From Bradyrhizobium sp. 141 (GTDB taxonomy: Bacteria > Pseudomonadota > Alphaproteobacteria > Rhizobiales > Xanthobacteraceae): a stretch of 64,000 nt of DNA. The notes under the pieces were generated by a model. That model was not told the origin of the DNA. It saw only the letters and a program-made list of their open reading frames with translations, and made no database searches. Numbering within the stretch: position 1 is the stretch's first letter; the number at the start of each line of letters is the position of its first letter. The stretch covers positions 33,192 through 97,191 of the forward strand of contig NZ_JADPKR010000005.1 in the NCBI RefSeq assembly GCF_023074055.1, written 5' to 3'. Below, piece after piece: positions 27,408 through 35,808 of this stretch. A program made the translations under genes and the position numbers.

Positions 27408-28166
27408 TTGAAGGGCCTATCGGGAAAAGTTGCCGTCGTGACCGGCGGCGGACAGGGCATCGGAAGAGGATTGACGCTGCGGCTGGCTGAAGAAGGCTGC
27501 AAGATCGCGATCTTCGACATCAATCCGCAAGGCGGCGAAGAAACTGCAAAACTCGCGCCGCAGGCCGTCATCAAGACCTATGCGGTCGACGTCGGTGATG
27601 CCGCCTCCGTCGATGCCGCGGTGGGCAGGGTCGAGGCCGAACTCGGCCCGATCTGGCTTCTGGTCAACAATGCCGGCTGGGACCGTCCGATGCCGTTCCT
27701 GAAGACCGATCGGGAGCTCTGGGACAAGATCATCCGCATCAATCTCTACGGACCGCTCAATACCCACAAGGCGATTGCGCCGCTGATGGCCGAGCGCGGT
27801 GGCGGCCGCATCGTCAATATTGCTTCCGACGCCGCCCGCGTCGGCACCAGCGATGAGGCCGTCTACTCGGCCTGCAAGGGTGGCCTGATCTCGTTCACGA
27901 AGTCGCTGGCGCGCGAGCTGGCACGCAAGAACGTCCTGCTCAATGCCGTCTGCCCCGGCCCGACCAACACGCCGATGATGGCGTCCGTGCTTGGCGAGGG
28001 TGAGCACGCCGTGAAGTGGAAGGACGCGATGGTTCGTGGCATCCCGCTCAAGCGGATGGGCGAACCCGACGATTACGGCGGGATCGTTGCGATGCTCGCT
28101 TCCGACGACGGCAAATTCATCACCGGACAAACCATCTCCGTCTCCGGCGGAATGAACATGATCTAA
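27408..28166 (+). CDS. SDR, 2-hydroxycyclohexanecarboxyl-CoA dehydrogenase (BadH)-like
   Basis: The 252-residue SDR starts at a TTG with AAGGGAG upstream. It has VVTGGGQGIGRG, LVNNAGWDRP, the Ser of NIASDAA and the catalytic YSACK. BadH oxidises 2-hydroxycyclohexane-1-carboxyl-CoA to the 2-keto compound for BadI. The next gene is a clear BadI homologue only 16 bases downstream, which supports a BadH-like assignment. The exact ring substrate here is inferred. Confidence 0.85.
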   Translation: MKGLSGKVAVVTGGGQGIGRGLTLRLAEEGCKIAIFDINPQGGEETAKLAPQAVIKTYAVDVGDAASVDAAVGRVEAELGPIWLLVNNAGWDRPMPFLKTDRELWDKIIRINLYGPLNTHKAIAPLMAERGGGRIVNIASDAARVGTSDEAVYSACKGGLISFTKSLARELARKNVLLNAVCPGPTNTPMMASVLGEGEHAVKWKDAMVRGIPLKRMGEPDDYGGIVAMLASDDGKFITGQTISVSGGMNMI

Positions 28167-28182
28167 CGTGCGAGGACCCACC

Positions 28183-28977
28183 ATGACCGATCCCAAGCAA
28201 TTCACCGACGTCATCTATGAAGTGCGCGACCGCGCCGCGTGGATCATCATCAACCGGCCAAAGGTGTACAACGCCTTCCGTGCGCGCACGCTGGACGAGC
28301 TGATCCAGGCCTTTCAGATTGCCGGCAACGACCGCAATGTCTCCAGCATCGTACTCACGGGTGCCGGCGAGAAAGCCTTCTGCACCGGCGGCGATCAATC
28401 CGCCCATGAGGGCCAGTATGACGGTCGCGGCGTGGTCGGACTACCGATCGACGAGATCCAGGGCCTGATCCGCGATGTTCCGAAGCCGGTCATCGCCCGG
28501 GTCAACGGATTTGCGATAGGCGGCGGCAACGTGCTCGCCACGCTCTGCGACCTCACGATCGCGGCCGATACGGCCCAGTTCGGCCAGGTCGGCCCCAAGG
28601 TCGGCTCTGTCGATGCCGGCTGGGGCACGGCATTCCTGGCCCGTCACGTCGGCGACAAGAAAGCCCGCGAAATCTGGTACCTCAATGAACGCTACACCGC
28701 GGAGCAGGCCCGCGAGATGGGCCTGGTCAACAAGGTCGTGCCGATGGCGCAGCTGGATGCGGCCGTGAAGGACTGGACCGACAAGCTCGCGCAGCGCTCG
28801 CCGACCGCCATTGCACTCGCCAAGCGGTCCTTCAACGCCGATTCCGATAATATCCGCGGCATCAGCAATTTCGCGCTGCACGCGGTGAAATTGTTCTACG
28901 ACACCGCGGAATCGAAGGAAGGCGTCGCAGCCTTCAACGAGAAGCGCGATCCGGACTTTCACAAGTTCACGCGCTGA
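28183..28977 (+). CDS. badI: 2-Ketocyclohexanecarboxyl-CoA hydrolase (BadI)-like ring-opening enzyme
   Basis: The ATG at 28183 (MTDPKQFTDVIYEVRD), with GAGGA six bases before it, gives 264 residues. The protein shows the MenB/BadI signature: FCTGGDQSAHEGQYDGRG, GFAIGGGNVLATLCDL and GQVGPKVGSVDAGWG with the conserved Asp, then HVGDKKAREIWYL. From memory it is strikingly close to Rhodopseudomonas BadI, which hydrolytically opens 2-ketocyclohexanecarboxyl-CoA to pimelyl-CoA. MenB (naphthoate synthase) is the alternative, but the context of BadH-like SDR and acyl-CoA dehydrogenases argues for alicyclic ring cleavage. Confidence 0.85.
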   Translation: MTDPKQFTDVIYEVRDRAAWIIINRPKVYNAFRARTLDELIQAFQIAGNDRNVSSIVLTGAGEKAFCTGGDQSAHEGQYDGRGVVGLPIDEIQGLIRDVPKPVIARVNGFAIGGGNVLATLCDLTIAADTAQFGQVGPKVGSVDAGWGTAFLARHVGDKKAREIWYLNERYTAEQAREMGLVNKVVPMAQLDAAVKDWTDKLAQRSPTAIALAKRSFNADSDNIRGISNFALHAVKLFYDTAESKEGVAAFNEKRDPDFHKFTR

Positions 28978-28988
28978 ACGGCGCAGGC

Positions 28989-29022
28989 CAGGAAGACCAA
29001 GCCATCAGGAAGACCAAGCCAT
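28989..29022 (+). repeat. Perfect 17-bp tandem duplication over a ribosome site and start
   Basis: The unit CAGGAAGACCAAGCCAT occurs twice in immediate succession. The second copy supplies AGGAAG and the AT of the BKACE start codon; the first ends in ATC and so gives no start. It looks like a recent slippage duplication. Confidence 0.8.
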
Positions 29023-29950
29023 GGCGTCGCACAAGGTGATCATCTCCTGCGCGGTCACGGGATCGATCCACACGCCCTCGATGTCGCCGCACTTGCCGGT
29101 GACACCGGCGGAGATCGCCGAATCCGCGCTCGGCGCCGCGGCCGCCGGCGCTGCGATCGTGCATCTGCACGCGCGGAATCCGGTCGACGGGAGGCCGGAT
29201 CAATCGCCGGAGGCCTTTGAACCTTTCCTCCGGGTGATCAAGCAGAGCTCCAACGTCGTCGTGAACCTGACGACGGGCGGGTCGCCCTACATGACCGTGG
29301 AGGAGCGCGTCCGTCCGGCAGCGAGTTGGAAGCCGGAGGTCGCGAGCCTCAACATGGGATCGATGAATTTCGGCCTGTTCCCGATGCTGAAGCGTTACAA
29401 GACCTTCAAGCATGACTGGGAGCCTCAGATGCTCGAGGGCTCCCACGATCTCGTCTTCCGCAACTCGTTCAAGGATATTCGCTACGCGCTGGAGACGCTG
29501 AACAGCTCTGGCGCGCGATACGAGTTCGAGTGCTACGACACCAGCCATCTCTATAATTTGCACTATTTCTGGACCGAAGGACTGGTGAAGGCGCCCCTCT
29601 TCATCCAGACCTGTTTCGGACTGCTCGGCGGCATCGGCTCGCATCCCGATGACGTCATGCACATGAAGCGGACGGCCGATCGCCTGTTCGGCGACAACTA
29701 TCGCTGGTCGGTGCTCGGCGCCGGCCGCGCGCAAATGCAGGTCGCCGCAATGGCGGCGGCAATGGGCGGCCACGTCAGGGTTGGACTAGAGGACAGCCTG
29801 TGGATCGGCTCGGGCCGCCTTGCCGAAACCAATGCGGCGCAGGTGACGCAGGTCCGCAAGATCATCGAGGGCCTCGGGCTCGAAATCGCAAGCCCCGATG
29901 ACGCTCGCGACATCCTCCAGCTCAAGGGCGGCGACAAGGTCGCCTTTTGA
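29021..29950 (+). CDS. BKACE (DUF849) beta-keto acid cleavage enzyme family
   Basis: The 309-residue protein matches the 3-keto-5-aminohexanoate cleavage enzyme family: IISCAVTGSIHTPSMSPHLP, the zinc-binding HLHARNP (His48, His50), VVNLTTGGSP and VGLEDSLWIG. Members condense a beta-keto acid with acetyl-CoA to yield a new acyl-CoA and acetoacetate. In an operon with BadI- and BadH-like genes it could process a keto acid released from the ring. Its stop overlaps the TTG start of the next dehydrogenase gene. Confidence 0.88.
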   Translation: MASHKVIISCAVTGSIHTPSMSPHLPVTPAEIAESALGAAAAGAAIVHLHARNPVDGRPDQSPEAFEPFLRVIKQSSNVVVNLTTGGSPYMTVEERVRPAASWKPEVASLNMGSMNFGLFPMLKRYKTFKHDWEPQMLEGSHDLVFRNSFKDIRYALETLNSSGARYEFECYDTSHLYNLHYFWTEGLVKAPLFIQTCFGLLGGIGSHPDDVMHMKRTADRLFGDNYRWSVLGAGRAQMQVAAMAAAMGGHVRVGLEDSLWIGSGRLAETNAAQVTQVRKIIEGLGLEIASPDDARDILQLKGGDKVAF

Positions 29951-31119
29951 CGCTCAGCTTACGGTTGACAGACATGCTGCCAGATCGCCCGATCTACGAC
30001 GAAGAGCACAGCCTCCTGCGTGAAAGCGTCCGGCGCTTTGCCGCTGCGAAGATAGCGCCACACTTCCAGGAGTGGGAGAAGGCGGGGATCATCGACCGCG
30101 CGCTGTGGCCGGCGGCCGGCGATGCCGGCCTGCTCTGCCCGCAGGTGCCGGAACAATATGGCGGCATCGGCGGTGACTTTCGCCACAACGCCGTCGTGAT
30201 CGAAGAGCTCGCCTATTCGGGATTCGCGGGTCCGGCGACCGATTTCTCGGTTCACAACGACGTCTGTTGTGGCTATCTGCTGAGCTACGGCACGGAAGAG
30301 CAGAAGCTGAAATGGCTGCCGGGGATGGTCTCCGGCGAGACCGTGTGTGCGATAGCCATGACCGAGCCCGGAACCGGCAGCGACCTGCAGGGCATCCGCA
30401 CCCGCGCCGTTCGCGAAGGAGATGAGTACGTTATCTCCGGTCAGAAGACCTTCATCTCCAACGGCCAGATGTGTGATCTCGTTATCGCGGTCACTCGAAC
30501 CAATCCCGAGGGCGGATCACGCGGGATGAGCCTGATCCTTGTTGAGACCGATCGTCCGGGCTTTCGGCATGGTCGCAATCTCGACAAGCTCGGCCATCTC
30601 TCCTCCGATACGTCGGAGCTGTTCTTCGACCAGGTTCGCGTTCCCGTCAGCAACCTCTTGGGCTCGGAAGGCGGCGCGATGGGTGCGCTGATGAGTGAGC
30701 TGCCGCAGGAGCGGTTGACGATCGCCCTTCACTCGATTGCGTCGGCACAGAAGGCATTCGACATCACCAAGACCTACGTTCAGGAGCGCAAGGCCTTCGG
30801 ACAAGCGATCGGAACCTATCAGAACACGCGCTTCAAGCTGGCGGACCTGAAATCGGATCTCCAGGTCGGGTGGGCCTATGTCGATCAGTGCCTGAGCCAG
30901 CATGTCCGTGGCGAGCTGACCACCTACGGCGCCTCGACAGCCAAGCTCTGGGTTACCGAGATGCACGGCAGGCTTGTCGATCAGTGCCTGCAGTTCTTCG
31001 GCGGCTACGGCTTTATGCGCGAGTACGAGATCTGCCGGCTGTTCGCGGATGCACGGGTGCTGCGCATCTATGGCGGCACGTCGGAGATCATGCGCGAGCT
31101 GATCTCGCGCAACCTCTGA
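29947..31119 (+). CDS. Acyl-CoA dehydrogenase, long-chain/IVD type
   Basis: The 390-residue protein may start at a TTG overlapping the BKACE stop (29947) or at the ATG at 29974 (MLPDRPIYDEEHS). It shows AMTEPGTGSDLQGIRTRA, FGQAIGTYQNTRFKLADL and QFFGGYGFMREYEI. Base candidate Glu lies in LPQERLTIA as in LCAD, with YGGTSEIMREL at the other position. It is about as similar to the dehydrogenase at 26157 as family members usually are. Two dehydrogenases in one operon suggest two oxidation steps or a heteromer. Confidence 0.87.
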   Translation: MTLSLRLTDMLPDRPIYDEEHSLLRESVRRFAAAKIAPHFQEWEKAGIIDRALWPAAGDAGLLCPQVPEQYGGIGGDFRHNAVVIEELAYSGFAGPATDFSVHNDVCCGYLLSYGTEEQKLKWLPGMVSGETVCAIAMTEPGTGSDLQGIRTRAVREGDEYVISGQKTFISNGQMCDLVIAVTRTNPEGGSRGMSLILVETDRPGFRHGRNLDKLGHLSSDTSELFFDQVRVPVSNLLGSEGGAMGALMSELPQERLTIALHSIASAQKAFDITKTYVQERKAFGQAIGTYQNTRFKLADLKSDLQVGWAYVDQCLSQHVRGELTTYGASTAKLWVTEMHGRLVDQCLQFFGGYGFMREYEICRLFADARVLRIYGGTSEIMRELISRNL

Positions 31120-31132
31120 GGCAAAGAGCGGC

Positions 31133-32320
31133 TCAGTAGCTCTTCGGCAGGTCGAGCACCTTCTCGGCGATGAAGCTCAGGATGAGCTGCTCGGTGATCG
31201 GCGCGAGCCGGGTGATCGAGACCTCCCGGAACAACCGCTCGACATGATACTCCTTGGCATAGCCGAACCCGCCATGGGTCATGATCGCCTGCCAGGCGGC
31301 GTCGTGACCGGCACGTGCGCCGAGCAGCTTGGCACTGTTGGCTTCCGCACCGCACGGCCTGTTGAAGTCGTAGAGCCACGCGGCGCGCATCGCCATCAGC
31401 CATGCCGCCTCCAGATACATCCAGTTCTCTGCCAGCGGATGCTGGATCGCCTGATTTTGGCCGATCGGGCGATCGAACACGACGCGCTCCTTGGCGTATT
31501 GTGTTGCCCGGCGCAGCGCATCCTGACCAATTCCAATCGCTTCGACAGCGATCAGGATTCTTTCCGGGTTGAGGCTATGAAGGATGTAGGAGAATCCCTT
31601 GCCTTCTTCACCGATCCGGTCGGACTCGGGAATGAAGAGACCGTCGATGAAGATCGCATTGGAATCGACCGCCTTTCGGCCCATCTTCGGGATTCGCCGC
31701 ACCTCGATCTTGGAGCGATCGAGGTCGGTGTAGAAGATGGTGATGCCGTCGGTCGGCCGCTTGCAGTCTTCAAACTTGGTCGTCCGGGTCAGCAGCATGA
31801 TCTTGTTGGCGACCTGCGCGGTCGACGTCCACACCTTCTGGCCGTGGACGCGATAGCCGCCCGGCACTTTCTCGGCAAATGTCTTGATGCGTGTGGTGTT
31901 CAAGCCGGCGTCCGGCTCGGTGAAGCCGAAACAACATTGATCCTCACCCGAGACGAGCCGCGGCACCCAGCGCCGCTTCTGGTCGTCCGATCCCTTCACC
32001 ACGATCGGATGCGGTCCGAACAGGTTGATGTGAACGGCGGATGCCGACGTCATGCCGCCGCCATGGCTGGCGACCTCATGCATCATGATCGCGGCCTCAG
32101 TGACACCGAGACCGGAGCCGCCATATTCCTCGGGCATGGTAATGCCGAGCCAGCCCGCATCTGCCATCGCACGATGGAATTCGCGCGGAAACGCGCCGTC
32201 GTCGTCGCGCGCCAACCAATATTCGTCGTCGAAACGCGTGACGACCGCGCGCACGCCCTCGCGGATCGCAGCGTGATCTTCGGGCACGTCGAGTTGGTTG
32301 GAGAACGATCTATTGTCCAT
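31133..32320 (-). CDS. Acyl-CoA dehydrogenase family protein, variant C-terminus
   Basis: Starting at the ATG at 32320 (MDNRSFSNQLDVPEDH) the protein has 395 residues. It carries MPEEYGGSGLGVTEAA, GFTEPDAGLNTTRIKT, FDRPIGQNQAIQHPLA and MTHGGFGYAKEYHVER. At the MCAD base position it has LAPITEQLILSF instead of YEGT. The alternative Glu is in LNPERILIA. Its start overlaps the end of the CitE-like gene by 11 bases, placing it last in a MaoC-CitE-dehydrogenase operon. Confidence 0.87.
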   Translation of the reverse strand: MDNRSFSNQLDVPEDHAAIREGVRAVVTRFDDEYWLARDDDGAFPREFHRAMADAGWLGITMPEEYGGSGLGVTEAAIMMHEVASHGGGMTSASAVHINLFGPHPIVVKGSDDQKRRWVPRLVSGEDQCCFGFTEPDAGLNTTRIKTFAEKVPGGYRVHGQKVWTSTAQVANKIMLLTRTTKFEDCKRPTDGITIFYTDLDRSKIEVRRIPKMGRKAVDSNAIFIDGLFIPESDRIGEEGKGFSYILHSLNPERILIAVEAIGIGQDALRRATQYAKERVVFDRPIGQNQAIQHPLAENWMYLEAAWLMAMRAAWLYDFNRPCGAEANSAKLLGARAGHDAAWQAIMTHGGFGYAKEYHVERLFREVSITRLAPITEQLILSFIAEKVLDLPKSY

Positions 32321-33194
32321 TCGAATGTCCCTCCCCGACCGATGCCAAGGTCCGTCGCGCCGCGACCAGGTGCGGAATGTCGTACATCTTCCCATCGATC
32401 CCGACGGTGCCGACATCCGGCGCCGCAGCGAACGCCTCGACAACGCGGCGCGCATGCGCCAAATCGGACTCCGATGGCGTGAAGCACGAATTGATGGTTG
32501 CAACCTGATCCGGGTGGATCGCGACGCGCCCCACGAAGCCGTCGCGCCGCGCAAGGCGGCAGCTTTCCGCAAGACCGTCCTGATCCCTAAAGTCGGCATA
32601 GAGCGTATCCAGTGCCGCGACCCCGGCTGCGCCCGCTGCAAACAGGCATTGGGCGCGTGCCACCTGATATGGAAAGGTCCACGCCCCATCCGCCTCCTTG
32701 TTGGTGAGCGCACCCAGGGCCGCGCTCAGGTCTTCCGCACCCCAAGTCATCGCCACCAGTCGCTCGTTCTTGCGCGCGTAGCCGTTGAATCCGATCATGG
32801 CGGCCGGTGTCTCGGTCGCAACGACCAGTAGCTTGACATGCCCCGGCGAAACGCCGGTCGCGACCTCCAGCACATCGACATAGTGCGAAACCAGGTCGAC
32901 ATCCTCGATGCCGTTGACCTTCGGGATCAGAATGCCGTCGAGGCCTGGACGCACCACAGCCGCCAGATCCTCCAGCGTGAGCCCCGTGCCGAATGGATTG
33001 ATGCGGACCAGGAACGACCAGTCGCGCGCCCCGCCGCCCAACAACCCCTTCACGGCATCCCGGGCAAAGGCCTTGCGCCCCGGGGCGACCGAATCCTCGA
33101 GATCGAGGATCAGTGCATCGGCGCCGATACCGGAGGCCTTGGCAAACTTGCGTTCGCTGTCGGCCGGCACAAAGAGAAGCGAGCGCAACTTCAT
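32310..33194 (-). CDS. CitE/HpcH-HpaI family CoA-ester lyase
   Basis: The ATG at 33194 (MKLRSLLFVPADSERK) behind GGAGG gives 294 residues. Seen are the CoA/Mg2+ elements LILDLEDSVAPGRK, LVRINPFGTG, ATETPAAMIGF and WGAEDLSAALGA. Family members cleave or form malyl-, beta-methylmalyl- or citramalyl-CoA, or hydrolyse malyl-CoA. The ATG overlaps the MaoC stop by four bases. The MaoC plus CitE pairing suggests hydration of a mesaconyl-like enoyl-CoA followed by C-C cleavage. Confidence 0.87.
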   Translation of the reverse strand: MKLRSLLFVPADSERKFAKASGIGADALILDLEDSVAPGRKAFARDAVKGLLGGGARDWSFLVRINPFGTGLTLEDLAAVVRPGLDGILIPKVNGIEDVDLVSHYVDVLEVATGVSPGHVKLLVVATETPAAMIGFNGYARKNERLVAMTWGAEDLSAALGALTNKEADGAWTFPYQVARAQCLFAAGAAGVAALDTLYADFRDQDGLAESCRLARRDGFVGRVAIHPDQVATINSCFTPSESDLAHARRVVEAFAAAPDVGTVGIDGKMYDIPHLVAARRTLASVGEGHSNGQ

Positions 33195-33643
33195 GCTGGC
33201 CTCCGCATCATCAGTCCGCTCCGGCGGCAATAGACCACCTCCTCGTCCCGCTGATTGAAACCGCGATGTTCGAACGTCACGATGCCCTGCGTCGGACGCG
33301 ACTTGCTTTCTCTCACGGCGATCACCTTGGTCTCGGCGCGCAGCGTGTCCCCGGCGAACACCGGGCGCGGAAATTTGGTATCTTCCATGCCGAGATTGCC
33401 GACCGTGGTTCCCAGCGTCGTGTCCTGGACCGACAGGCCGATGATCAGCCCGAGCGTGAAGATCGAGTTCATCAAGGGCTTCCCGAACTCGGTGCCCTTG
33501 GCATATTCGTGGTCGATGTGAACCGCCGCCGGATTGTAGGTCAGCGACGAGAACAGGATGTTGTCCATGTCCGTGACCGTGCGCCGGATCTCATGGACGA
33601 ACGTCTGTCCGACCGAAAACTGCTCAAAATAGAGCCCCGCCAT
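33191..33643 (-). CDS. Single-domain MaoC hydratase, mesaconyl-CoA-hydratase-like
   Basis: The 150-residue hot-dog protein opens with MAGLYFEQFSVGQTFVHE. The hydratase motif region is LTYNPAAVHIDHEYAKGTEFGKPLMNS, seen as Asn/Asp and His positions of MaoC dehydratases. It should hydrate a short enoyl-CoA. The start follows AAGAGGC. It is first in the minus-strand operon and diverges from the MDR gene across a well-conserved operator. Confidence 0.87.
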   Translation of the reverse strand: MAGLYFEQFSVGQTFVHEIRRTVTDMDNILFSSLTYNPAAVHIDHEYAKGTEFGKPLMNSIFTLGLIIGLSVQDTTLGTTVGNLGMEDTKFPRPVFAGDTLRAETKVIAVRESKSRPTQGIVTFEHRGFNQRDEEVVYCRRSGLMMRRPA

Positions 33644-33736
33644 TGTTTGCCTCTTGCCATATCTTGCAGGGTGGAGCGGCGGCCGCGGCCGCCGAGATGT
33701 CCTTGTCTCCCGATCGATTTCTACCGTATACTCATA

Positions 33737-33754
33737 TCGTACACAAGCGTACTA
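33737..33754. promoter_or_regulatory. Recurrent operator, MaoC / MDR divergent promoters
   Basis: TCGTACACA-AGCGTACTA is a near-consensus copy of the palindrome, 94 bases before the MaoC start and 17 before the MDR start at 33771. Both directions are probably repressed by the same protein. Confidence 0.65.
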
Positions 33755-33770
33755 ATTATGAGGATCGCTC

Positions 33771-34784
33771 ATGTCCCCTCGCGAAAATCGACAGGTCCGG
33801 CTCACGGCGCGGCCGCGCGGGATACCGCAGACGGAACATTTCTCGCTGGTGACGGAGCCGGTGTCCGCGCCCGGCAAGGGCGAGATTCTGATCCAGAACC
33901 ACTTTCTCTCCGTGGACCCCGCCCAGCGCGGCTGGGCCAATGACGAGGGGAACTATAGCGCACCCGTTCCTCTCGATTCGCCGATGCGAGCGCTTGCGGT
34001 CGGCGAGATCCTCGAGAGCAACGTTCAGGAGTATCGACCCGGCGACCATGTCTACGGATGGTTTGGCTGGCAGCGCTATTGCATTGCCAAACCGGAATCG
34101 ATCCTCCGCCGCGTCACCCCATCGCGCCTGCCGCTGAGTGCAAATCTCAGCGTGCTCGGAATGAACGGCATCACGGCCTATCTCGCCTTTCACGGTCTCG
34201 GCGATCCAAAGCCAAGCGAGCATGTCCTGGTATCGACGGCGGCCGGCAGCGTCGGAAGCTTCGTCGGCCAGCTCGCGCAAATTGCCGGGTGCCGCGCGGT
34301 CGGGCTGACCAGCGCCGCCGACAAGGCTGCGTTGGCGAAGGCGCGCTATGGCTATCAGGACATGATCAACTATCGGGAGGCCTCCGACCTCGGCGCAGCC
34401 ATCCGCACCGCGTGTCCCGACGGCAACGACATTTTCTTCGACAACACCGGCGGCTCCATCGCCGATGCCGCCATCCGGACCATGCGCTTGCGCGGACGCA
34501 TCATTCAGTGCGGCACGGCCGCGAACGCGTCCTGGACCCCGGTCCCGACGGGACCGCGACCCGAACGTGAAATTCTCACGCGGCGCCTGCGATGGTCCGG
34601 CTTCATCATCTTCGATCATCTCGCCGAATTCGACGAGGCCGCGGCGCGCCTGGCCGAGCTCGCGCTTGCCGGGAAGATCGTCCATGACGAGGAGATCCTG
34701 CCGGGCCTCGAGCACGCCCCTGGCGCAATTGCCCGGCTTTATCGGGGCGACAACCACGGCAAGCTGATCATCGCGGTCGACTAG
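33771..34784 (+). CDS. MDR-family NADP-dependent oxidoreductase, prostaglandin/leukotriene-reductase-like
   Basis: The 337-residue protein is a zinc-free MDR enzyme: FLSVDPAQRGWANDEG, RPGDHVYGWFGWQ, and the NADP fold VLVSTAAGSVGSFVGQLAQIAG. Such proteins reduce the alpha,beta-double bond of enones or oxidise hydroxy-prostaglandin-type compounds. The ATG has GAGG seven bases upstream. The stop lies nine bases from the convergent SDR. A reductase for unsaturated ketone intermediates is plausible. Confidence 0.86.
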   Translation: MSPRENRQVRLTARPRGIPQTEHFSLVTEPVSAPGKGEILIQNHFLSVDPAQRGWANDEGNYSAPVPLDSPMRALAVGEILESNVQEYRPGDHVYGWFGWQRYCIAKPESILRRVTPSRLPLSANLSVLGMNGITAYLAFHGLGDPKPSEHVLVSTAAGSVGSFVGQLAQIAGCRAVGLTSAADKAALAKARYGYQDMINYREASDLGAAIRTACPDGNDIFFDNTGGSIADAAIRTMRLRGRIIQCGTAANASWTPVPTGPRPEREILTRRLRWSGFIIFDHLAEFDEAAARLAELALAGKIVHDEEILPGLEHAPGAIARLYRGDNHGKLIIAVD

Positions 34785-34793
34785 GCAGACTCG

Positions 34794-35669
34794 CTAGGCG
34801 CGGGCCTTGCGCTTCATCACTTCGGGCAGCTTGACCCGGTGGAATCCTTCGAACGGCATGCTGCGGCTGTGCTGCTCGAGCTGCCAGGTTGTGCGCGCAT
34901 TCGGCGTTCCGCCATCGACGCGGATACATGAGCCGGTGATGTAAGCGGCGGCCGGCGAAAGCAGGTAAGTGATCGCGGCCGAGATCTCCGCTTCCGTTCC
35001 AAAGCGCTGCAATGGAACCCGCTCGGTGAAGTCGTGGAGCTTCTTCTGCATTTCCGGCGTGTAGGTATCGAAACCACTTGACACGATGCCGCCGGGAGCA
35101 ACCGCGTTGACGCGGACAGCCGACGCCGACCATTCGCAGGCGGCGGTCTCGGTCAGGGTCAGCATGCCGCCACGCGCCGCCGCGGAATGGCCGAACTCCG
35201 GCCAGCCATGCCAGATGTCGGCGATGATGTTGACGATCGCCCCTCCATTGGCTTCCATCCAGCGGTTGTAGACCTCGCGCATGAAAATGAAGCCGCCGGT
35301 CAGGTTGTTGCGCACGACGGCATCGAACCCCTTGGTCGAGATCGCCTTCAAGGGAGCGCGAAATTGCCCGCCGGCATTGTTGACCAGTCCGTCGATACGA
35401 CCAAATCTCGCGAGCACCGCGTCGATTGCGCCAATCACCATCGCATCATCGCGGATGTCACAGGCATGACTCATCGCCTGCCCGCCATCCTCTTCGATTT
35501 CACGCTGAACCTCGGTCAGCTTCTCCATCGTCCTGCCGAGGATGGCCACATTTGCGCCAAGGGCCGCAAGCTCGTGAGCGGTGCAGCGCCCGATCCCGCT
35601 GCCACCACCGGTCACGATGATCGTCTGGCCTTTGAACAGATCCGGCCTGAACACGGACTGATATGGCAT
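34794..35669 (-). CDS. SDR, peroxisomal trans-2-enoyl-CoA reductase (PECR)-like
   Basis: The ATG at 35669 (MPYQSVFRPDLFKGQT) gives 291 residues. It has IVTGGGSGIGRCT and LVNNAGGQF, but the usual YxxxK is replaced by FGHSAAARGGML, which recalls the HSGAARAGV segment of mammalian PECR. That and VNAVAPGGIVSSG point to NADPH-dependent reduction of 2-enoyl-CoA, or a related DECR2-like activity. It diverges from the hydratase/isomerase gene at 35809 across an operator. Confidence 0.82.
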   Translation of the reverse strand: MPYQSVFRPDLFKGQTIIVTGGGSGIGRCTAHELAALGANVAILGRTMEKLTEVQREIEEDGGQAMSHACDIRDDAMVIGAIDAVLARFGRIDGLVNNAGGQFRAPLKAISTKGFDAVVRNNLTGGFIFMREVYNRWMEANGGAIVNIIADIWHGWPEFGHSAAARGGMLTLTETAACEWSASAVRVNAVAPGGIVSSGFDTYTPEMQKKLHDFTERVPLQRFGTEAEISAAITYLLSPAAAYITGSCIRVDGGTPNARTTWQLEQHSRSMPFEGFHRVKLPEVMKRKARA

Positions 35670-35751
35670 CTCCCGGCTCCCTGAAGGTCTTGTTGCCCGT
35701 GCGGCTGCCTGGCTTATTCGCGTGGGCAGCAACGAGCATTGCTTCAGGAGA

Positions 35752-35769
35752 TCGTACACTTTATTACTA
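35752..35769. promoter_or_regulatory. Recurrent operator, PECR-like / hydratase divergent promoters
   Basis: TCGTACACT-TTATTACTA has a perfect left half and a degenerate right half, lying 83 bases before the SDR start and 40 before the GTG at 35809. Confidence 0.55.
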
Positions 35770-35808
35770 TCTGCAATCAAGGACAAATGAACTGATGGGA
35801 GCGCGCCT

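Noticed and set aside
31124..31144. AAGAGC/GCTCTT hairpin between convergent genes
   Set aside because: Six base pairs with a nine-base loop and no U-run is too weak to call a terminator.
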